Source: Caldisericaceae bacterium (lineage in GTDB: Bacteria > Calditrichota > Calditrichia > Calditrichales > Calditrichaceae). From it: a DNA stretch of 11,337 nucleotides. The position numbers were made by a program, and so were the translations under genes. Below, piece after piece: positions 7,441 to 11,337 of this stretch. The notes below the pieces were generated by a model. That model worked only from the letters and a program-made list of their open reading frames with translations, was not told where the DNA came from and searched no databases. How positions within the stretch are numbered: the stretch's first letter is position 1; every line of letters begins with the position of its first letter. The stretch spans positions 1 through 11,337 of the forward strand of contig JAGHBR010000466.1 of the NCBI GenBank assembly GCA_021160885.1, given 5' to 3'.

Positions 7441-7582
7441 AATAACTCTCCTCGCTTCACCATTTTTTTGAAAACCATTAATTTAAGAAATTTTTCACGT
7501 TTTTAAAAATATTCTTTGGACAATTAATTTCAGAATTTTTAAAATGCAAAAAACAAAAAAGTCTATTGAAATAATTCAAAGT

Positions 7583-7599
7583 TTGGTGCTTTTATTGCT
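7583..7599 (+). promoter_or_regulatory. Candidate sigma-54 (-24/-12) promoter element
   Basis: The plus strand reads TTGGTGCTTTTATTGCT. GG at 7585-7586 and GC at 7597-7598 are exactly 10 bases apart, as required for -24/-12 elements. Compared with the consensus TTGGCAC-N5-TTGCT, only two fixed positions differ (TG for CA). Transcription would start near 7610, about 136 bases before the GTG of the porin-like gene. No activator site or sigma-54 gene is visible, so this is a pattern match only. Confidence 0.3.
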
Positions 7600-7691
7600 C
7601 TTTAGGCGCAATCTCATAAGTTGTTTTTGTTTAAGGATGAACAAATTTAATGCCTGCGCTAAAATTTTTTTATTTTTTAATATTATTTTAA

Positions 7692-7697
7692 TATAAT
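7692..7697 (+). promoter_or_regulatory. Candidate -10 box (TATAAT) for the porin-like gene
   Basis: A perfect TATAAT lies 48 bases before the GTG start at 7746, which would give a leader of about 40 bases. The expected -35 position, 17 bases upstream, is only T-rich (TTTATT) and does not resemble TTGACA. In such AT-rich DNA a TATAAT can arise by chance. Confidence 0.35.
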
Positions 7698-7745
7698 CCT
7701 AACAAAATTATTTAATTTAAAGGGAAAAAAAAGAAAGGTGCCATA

Positions 7746-8768
7746 GTGAAAAGCCATTCGCTAAAAATTTATTTAGTTTTGCTGTTCTCTTTTTCGACAT
7801 TTGTTTGGGCCGGAGAAAGCAAAGAGTCCAAAATCAGTGGCCTTGTTTTTGGCGATTACTATTACATTTTTTCCAATCATGATTCTGAGTTAAAAAACAT
7901 GAACGTTGTCTGGTTAAGGAGAGTTTATTTTACTTACGACCAGGGTTTAGCGCAAAACCTCGACATGCGCTTGCGATTGGAAATGGCGCATCCAGGTGAT
8001 TTTAAAACGAAATCGGCAGCCGTACCTTTTGTCAAAGACGCCTATTTAAAATATTCACTCAAAAAGGCGCAGTTCTATTTAGGCGTTTCGCCCACACCTA
8101 CCTTTGCTCTTATTGAAAAAGTGTGGGGTTACCGGTCCATTGAAAAGACACCGGCTGATTTGTACAAATTGGGTAGTTCTCGCGAAACGGGTCTTGCAGT
8201 CAAAGGCAAAATTGGCACTAACAACCAAATTTTTTATCATGCAATGGTTGGCAATGGTAACGGTCAAAAAGGGGAAACAAACAAGTACAAGAAAATCATG
8301 GCCGCCGTGGGCAGCAATCTCACTTCGTACCTGGTCATTGAAGGTTACGCAGATTTTGAACAACGCTCAGCAAATGAAAAACGCTATAGTTATCAGGGAT
8401 TTGTGGCCTTCCATCAAAAGAGGTTAACTACCGGGCTTCAGTTTTTACATCAAAGCATAAAATACAAAGACCAAAAAGATGCAGACCGGGCTTTACTTTC
8501 TGCCTTTGTTAGAGCAAGGTTGCAAAATCAACTGACGGGTTTTTTACGAATTGATAAACTTTTTAACAAATTATCTGAAGGACCTGATATTTCCTACTTA
8601 CCTGTTTCAGATAAAGCCCGCCCAACACTGGCTATTTTAGGAATTGATTACGCCATGGCTCCTGGTGTTCATTTAATTCCAAACATTGAAGTTGTGACGT
8701 ACGATAGCACAAAAATTGATAATGATTTCGTGGGCAGAATTACATTTTTTTACAAGTTTTCTCAGTAA
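7746..8768 (+). CDS. Predicted outer-membrane porin-like beta-barrel protein
   Basis: This 340-residue protein begins with a clear signal peptide: a basic N-terminus (MKSHSLK), a hydrophobic core (IYLVLLFSFSTFV) and a likely cleavage site after VWA (residue 22). The mature part alternates polar and aromatic residues in short strands, such as FGDYYYIF, RVYFTYDQ, MRLRLEMA, AQFYLGVS and RITFFYKF at the C-terminus. This is the pattern of an outer-membrane barrel related to the O/P porin superfamily. A conserved-looking block lies near 112-150 (SPTPTFALIEKVWGYRS, then EKTPADLYKLGSSRETG). I recall similar text in uncharacterised proteins of related phyla but cannot verify it. The start is GTG at 7746, with AAAGGTG ending 5 bases before it. 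It stands alone, divergent from the mutase operon. Substrate unknown; uptake of an organic acid is only a guess from context. Confidence 0.65.
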   Translation: MKSHSLKIYLVLLFSFSTFVWAGESKESKISGLVFGDYYYIFSNHDSELKNMNVVWLRRVYFTYDQGLAQNLDMRLRLEMAHPGDFKTKSAAVPFVKDAYLKYSLKKAQFYLGVSPTPTFALIEKVWGYRSIEKTPADLYKLGSSRETGLAVKGKIGTNNQIFYHAMVGNGNGQKGETNKYKKIMAAVGSNLTSYLVIEGYADFEQRSANEKRYSYQGFVAFHQKRLTTGLQFLHQSIKYKDQKDADRALLSAFVRARLQNQLTGFLRIDKLFNKLSEGPDISYLPVSDKARPTLAILGIDYAMAPGVHLIPNIEVVTYDSTKIDNDFVGRITFFYKFSQ

Positions 8769-8788
8769 TCGAAAGTGGCGCTTGTTTT

Positions 8789-9706
8789 TTATTTCAAATG
8801 TTTCTCTTCAAAATAGGGTTCTACGTGAATGGAGATAAAACTCTCTTCACCGTAGGCCTCTTTAAGCCTTTTTTCCAAGCGGCTGGCAATTTCGTGTGCC
8901 TCTACAATGCTAAGCGTAGGCTTAACTTTGATGTGCATATCAATGGCCACGGTATTGCCAATTCGCCGTGTCTTTAGGTTGTGGGGAATATTAACCCCGG
9001 CCACTTGACGACTGATTTCCAATATTTCTTCATTTACATCCTGCCCCAGCGAAGCCTCCAACAATTCGTTGATTCCCTCTTTAAAGGAAACACGAACGTA
9101 ATTCAAAATGAACAAACTAACCAGAATGGCAGCAATCGGATCCAGGATCAGATAATGATTACCCAAAAAATAGGCACCGGCAATGCCAAGCGACACGGCT
9201 ACCGAAGTTAGAGCGTCGGAACGATGGTGCCATGCATTGGCGATTAAAGCGGAGCTTTTGATGGCTTTACCTTTTTGGTGCGTGTAGCGATACAGACCTT
9301 CTTTTACTACAACGGACAGAAGAGCTGCAAGCAGAGCCACCAGGCCGGGCTGGCGCAGCGGCTTTCCCTGGTAAAAATCAATAATTTTTAAGACGCCGTT
9401 AATCATGATGCCGACCGCTACAGAAAAAAGAAAAATGGTAATCAAAATGGAAGCCAGAGTCTCAATTTTACCATGGCCGTAATGGTGGGTTTCATCTGCC
9501 TCCCGATTAGAAAGACGCACACTGATCAAAACAGCCATGTCGCTGCCAAAATCGGAAACCGAATGAAAAGCGTCCGCAATCAAGGCGGAACTGTGGGCTA
9601 TGGTACCGGCTGCAAATTTTACGGCGATTAGCACCACATTCCACAGAATACCAATCCAGGTTACTTTGCGGGCCGTTTTTGCTCGCTGTTTAAAATCAAT
9701 CGCCAA
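8789..9706 (-). CDS. Cation diffusion facilitator (CDF) family metal efflux transporter
   Basis: This six-helix inner-membrane antiporter exports divalent metals (Zn, Fe, Mn, Co or Ni) from the cytoplasm. Numbered from the TTG at 9706 (305 residues), TM2 carries ADAFHSVSD (His48, Asp52) and TM5 carries NAWHHRSD (His160, Asp164). These are the two HxxxD pairs of the family's metal site. DETHHYGHGKIE (71-82) is the conserved post-TM2 loop, and the C-terminal cytoplasmic domain (from about 208) ends with MHIKV and ISIHVEP strands. Histidine rather than Asp in TM2 suggests zinc-type preference, but this is not decisive. An in-frame ATG at 9772 exists but has no ribosome binding site, and it would overlap the AMMECR1 gene by 77 bases with a tail unlike CDF N-termini. 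TTG at 9706, with GAGGAA at 9711-9716, is preferred. ATT at 9700 is another possibility. Confidence 0.88.
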   Translation of the reverse strand: MAIDFKQRAKTARKVTWIGILWNVVLIAVKFAAGTIAHSSALIADAFHSVSDFGSDMAVLISVRLSNREADETHHYGHGKIETLASILITIFLFSVAVGIMINGVLKIIDFYQGKPLRQPGLVALLAALLSVVVKEGLYRYTHQKGKAIKSSALIANAWHHRSDALTSVAVSLGIAGAYFLGNHYLILDPIAAILVSLFILNYVRVSFKEGINELLEASLGQDVNEEILEISRQVAGVNIPHNLKTRRIGNTVAIDMHIKVKPTLSIVEAHEIASRLEKRLKEAYGEESFISIHVEPYFEEKHLK

Positions 9707-10259
9707 AGTCTTCCTCGCTGAAAATGAGAGCCGAGAACTTAAAAATTTCTGTATCCTGGTCTTTCCAGGCATCTGGCGGCAGGCCTGCTTTCAAGCAGGT
9801 TTCGCCTAAAAACGTCCATTTGTCCCAACCATATTCCGTTGCCACCTGAGGTAACAGCAATCCTTCGTAGAATCCCTGGCGCACCATTAAACCGTGTTTA
9901 CCGACTTCGATTTCGTTGGGATCGTTGACTTTTTCCAGTGGGGTCAATACAGAAATTTCAATCTCTACGTCGTCCAATTCTTCTTTTGTAAGCGGCGGGA
10001 AACGGGGATCGTTAAAGGCGGCAGCAAGCGCCAGATCGGGAATGGCCTGGTAAAGGGGTTTTAAGCCAAGCACGTAACCAATGCAACCCCGTAAATGTCT
10101 TCTTTTGTTTAAGGTGACAAAGGCGCTTGTTTTAACTTTCAAATTTGGTGTCAAAGCCTCTGGTTTGGGTAAAGGCTGATCGTTCAACCGCGCTTCAATC
10201 GTTTCGCGTGCCAGTCGTAACAAATATTTTTTTTCTTCATCGCTTAAATTAAATGCCAT
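9696..10259 (-). CDS. amrA: AMMECR1-domain protein (AmmeMemoRadiSam system protein A family)
   Basis: This 187-residue, cytosolic single-domain protein belongs to the AMMECR1 family, whose biochemical role is not established. The signature HLRGCIGYV lies at 55-63. The surrounding order is typical: SAFVTLNKRRHLRGCIG, AAAFNDPRFPPLTKEEL (79-95), IEISVLTPLEKV and LLPQVATEYGWDKWTFL. Cys59 in RGCIG is the invariant cysteine. The ATG at 10259 is chosen over the one at 10277 because GGGAGG (10264-10269) lies 4 bases before it, while the upstream ATG has no such site. In many genomes this family is next to MEMO1-like and radical SAM genes; neither is in this window. Instead its tail overlaps the start of a CDF transporter, suggesting translational coupling and a shared transcript. 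Confidence 0.9.
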   Translation of the reverse strand: MAFNLSDEEKKYLLRLARETIEARLNDQPLPKPEALTPNLKVKTSAFVTLNKRRHLRGCIGYVLGLKPLYQAIPDLALAAAFNDPRFPPLTKEELDDVEIEISVLTPLEKVNDPNEIEVGKHGLMVRQGFYEGLLLPQVATEYGWDKWTFLGETCLKAGLPPDAWKDQDTEIFKFSALIFSEEDFGD

Positions 10260-10287
10260 GAAACCTCCCGCATTCATTCCAACAGGC

Positions 10288-10318
10288 CAAAAATAAGAAA
10301 GTTTTAGCTGGTTTCAAA
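10288..10318 (-). promoter_or_regulatory. Candidate promoter of the AMMECR1-CDF pair
   Basis: On the minus strand TTTG (10315-10318), 19 bases and TATTTTTG (10288-10295) match the Bacteroidota housekeeping pattern TTTG-N19-TAnnTTTG. The same bases can be read as TTGAAA-N16-TATTTT in sigma-70 style. The transcript would begin about 20-25 bases before the AMMECR1 start. It lies downstream of the terminator of the M13 peptidase, which is where an independent promoter is needed. Confidence 0.4.
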
Positions 10319-10342
10319 GCGAATTTGAGAAGCGTAAGACAT

Positions 10343-10380
10343 AAAAAATTGCCCAAAAGGGGCAAGGCTTTTGGGCAATT
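10343..10380 (-). terminator. Strong intrinsic terminator of the M13 peptidase gene
   Basis: Perfect 13-base arms, AATTGCCCAAAAG (10347-10359) and CTTTTGGGCAATT (10368-10380), enclose an 8-base loop. On the minus strand the stem runs into six T (plus-strand A at 10343-10348). It begins 6 bases after the peptidase stop codon (10387). It separates that gene from the AMMECR1-CDF pair. Confidence 0.88.
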
Positions 10381-10386
10381 AAAAGA

Positions 10387-11337
10387 CTACCAGATTTGGA
10401 CTCTCTGCTCTGGCGGCAAATAGAGGCTGTCTTTTTCAGTTACCTGAAAGGCCTGGTAAAAAGCCGGAATATTGACCACCACACCGTTAACTCTAAATTC
10501 GCTTGGCGAATGCGGATCGGTAAGAAGCCGACGCCTCAATTCATCGGCACGGTATTTGCGCCGCCAGATCTGGGCCCAGCCAATAAAAAATCGTTGATCG
10601 CCGGTCAGCCCATCCAACTCAGGTGCCGGTTTCCCATTAAGGGATTTTTGGTAAGCATGATAGGCAATGGTCAGGCCGCCTAAATCGGCAATATTTTCGC
10701 CTAAGGTAAGTTTGCCGTTCAAATGTATGGTGTCAATCACAACATAGGAACTGTACTGTTTTACCAAACGATTGGCACGTTGTTCAAAATTCTTTCGATC
10801 TTCTTTAGTCCACCAGTTGCGCAAATTACCATCACCATCCGATTTGCTGCCCTGATCATCAAAACCATGGGTGATTTCATGGCCAATAACAGCGCCAATA
10901 GCGCCATAATTCACTGCGTCATCTGCTTCCAAATCAAAAAACGGCGGCTGCAAAATGCCTGCCGGGAAAACGATTTCGTTCATTGAAGCGCTGTAGTAGG
11001 CATTTACCGTTTGCGGATTCATGAACCATTCGCTGCGATCGACCGGTTTATTTAGTTTGTCAATATTTCGATAGTATTCAAATAAACGGGCACGTTTAAT
11101 ATTGCCAACCAGATCATCCTTTTTAATATCTAATGTGGTGTAATCTTTCCATTGATCGGGGTAGCCGATTTTGGTGTTGAATTTTGCTAACTTCGCCAGC
11201 GCTTGTTTTTTGGTTTGCTCGCCCATCCAGTCCAATTTTTCAATTCTTTCCCTGTACACATCCAGCAGGTTTTGCACCAGGATTTTCATCCTTTGTTTAG
11301 CTTCCGGCGGAAAGTACCTGGCCACGTACATTTTGCC
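10387..11337 (-). CDS. M13-family (neprilysin-like) zinc metallopeptidase, C-terminal part
   Basis: The reading frame stays open to the right edge, so about 316 C-terminal residues of a protein usually near 650-700 are visible. The in-frame ATG at 11331 is an internal methionine within the family's GKMYVARYFP segment, not a start. Counting from that methionine, NAYYSASMNEIVFPAG (110-125) is the substrate-binding segment, and HEITH (151-155) is the HExxH zinc motif with Glu152 catalytic. GENIADLGG (211-219) supplies the third zinc ligand, Glu212, and Asp216. DPHSPSEFRVNG (272-283) gives His274 and Arg280, equivalent to His711 and Arg717 of neprilysin. The protein ends in VQIW, the usual Trp terminus. 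Bacterial members are typically exported and degrade peptides in the periplasm or at the surface; the signal sequence here lies outside the window. Confidence 0.95.
   Translation of the reverse strand, partial: GKMYVARYFPPEAKQRMKILVQNLLDVYRERIEKLDWMGEQTKKQALAKLAKFNTKIGYPDQWKDYTTLDIKKDDLVGNIKRARLFEYYRNIDKLNKPVDRSEWFMNPQTVNAYYSASMNEIVFPAGILQPPFFDLEADDAVNYGAIGAVIGHEITHGFDDQGSKSDGDGNLRNWWTKEDRKNFEQRANRLVKQYSSYVVIDTIHLNGKLTLGENIADLGGLTIAYHAYQKSLNGKPAPELDGLTGDQRFFIGWAQIWRRKYRADELRRRLLTDPHSPSEFRVNGVVVNIPAFYQAFQVTEKDSLYLPPEQRVQIW

Larger units (their letters stand above)
7441..7745. promoter_or_regulatory. AT-rich divergent intergenic region
   Basis: This 305-base gap separates the minus-strand mutase operon from the plus-strand porin-like gene, so it must hold promoters for both. 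It is markedly AT-rich, with many A and T runs, and has no open reading frame worth calling. On the plus strand there is a TATAAT box (7692-7697) and a sigma-54-like element (7583-7599). A short inverted repeat lies at 7566-7579. For the minus strand I could not pick out a convincing -35/-10 pair. I also looked for a cobalamin riboswitch before the mutase gene and saw no B12-box-like sequence. Confidence 0.6.

Noticed and set aside
7441..7745. A cobalamin riboswitch before the B12-dependent mutase gene
   Set aside because: The leader on the minus strand is AT-rich and shows no B12-box-like sequence or extended GC-containing stems.
8769..8788. Bidirectional terminator between the convergent porin-like and CDF genes
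   Set aside because: The 20-base gap holds only a 3-base stem (AAG/CTT) followed by a T-rich stretch, too weak to call.
11329..11331. ATG as the start of the M13 peptidase
   Set aside because: The frame is open to the edge, and the residues around this Met match an internal conserved segment of the family. The gene is cut by the window.
1..11337. A novel defence, mobile or otherwise undescribed multi-gene system
   Set aside because: Every large open frame except the porin-like gene and the partial left-edge gene belongs to a recognised family with known context. There are no direct-repeat arrays, integrase, transposase or toxin-antitoxin-like small gene pairs.

Overview
This window reads as a chromosomal segment of an anaerobic, Gram-negative-type bacterium with moderate GC and AT-rich intergenic DNA. 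The evidence is metabolic (a sodium-pumping methylmalonyl-CoA decarboxylase module) and envelope-related (a predicted outer-membrane barrel protein with a signal peptide). The gene content and style recall Calditrichota such as Caldithrix, but that placement is from memory and was not tested.

Layout. Bases 1-95 hold the last codons of an unidentified plus-strand gene, followed by a terminator-like hairpin. A second, stronger hairpin (166-215) terminates the large minus-strand operon. That operon runs from 7440 down to 279 and has eight tightly packed genes in this order: methylmalonyl-CoA mutase catalytic subunit, its B12-binding subunit, the MeaB-type GTPase chaperone, methylmalonyl-CoA epimerase, carboxyltransferase (mmdA), OadG-like membrane anchor (mmdD), biotin carrier protein (mmdC) and sodium-translocating beta subunit (mmdB). 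Five of the seven junctions are 4-base stop/start overlaps or have gaps of 9 bases or less with a ribosome binding site, one is a short overlap starting at GTG, and only the mutase large/small junction is loose (97 bases).

How they work together. Succinyl-CoA is rearranged by the two-subunit B12 mutase to (R)-methylmalonyl-CoA. The epimerase converts this to the (S)-form. The carboxyltransferase moves the carboxyl group to biotin on MmdC, and MmdB decarboxylates carboxybiotin while exporting Na+. MeaB protects and loads the mutase cofactor. No biotin carboxylase is present, which favours the energy-conserving direction from succinate to propionyl-CoA.

A 305-base AT-rich divergent intergenic region (7441-7745) separates this operon from a plus-strand gene for a porin-like protein. 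It holds a TATAAT box, a sigma-54-like -24/-12 element and a small inverted repeat. Converging on that gene from the right is a minus-strand pair: an AMMECR1-domain protein followed by a cation diffusion facilitator whose true start is probably a TTG inside the AMMECR1 tail. The right edge holds the C-terminal part of an M13 (neprilysin-like) zinc metallopeptidase, closed by a strong intrinsic terminator.

I found no CRISPR array, insertion sequence, tRNA, rRNA or phage gene. I also found no convincing undescribed system: the main content is a well-organised version of a known pathway. The less explained parts are the AMMECR1-transporter pairing, the porin-like gene and the promoter-like signals.
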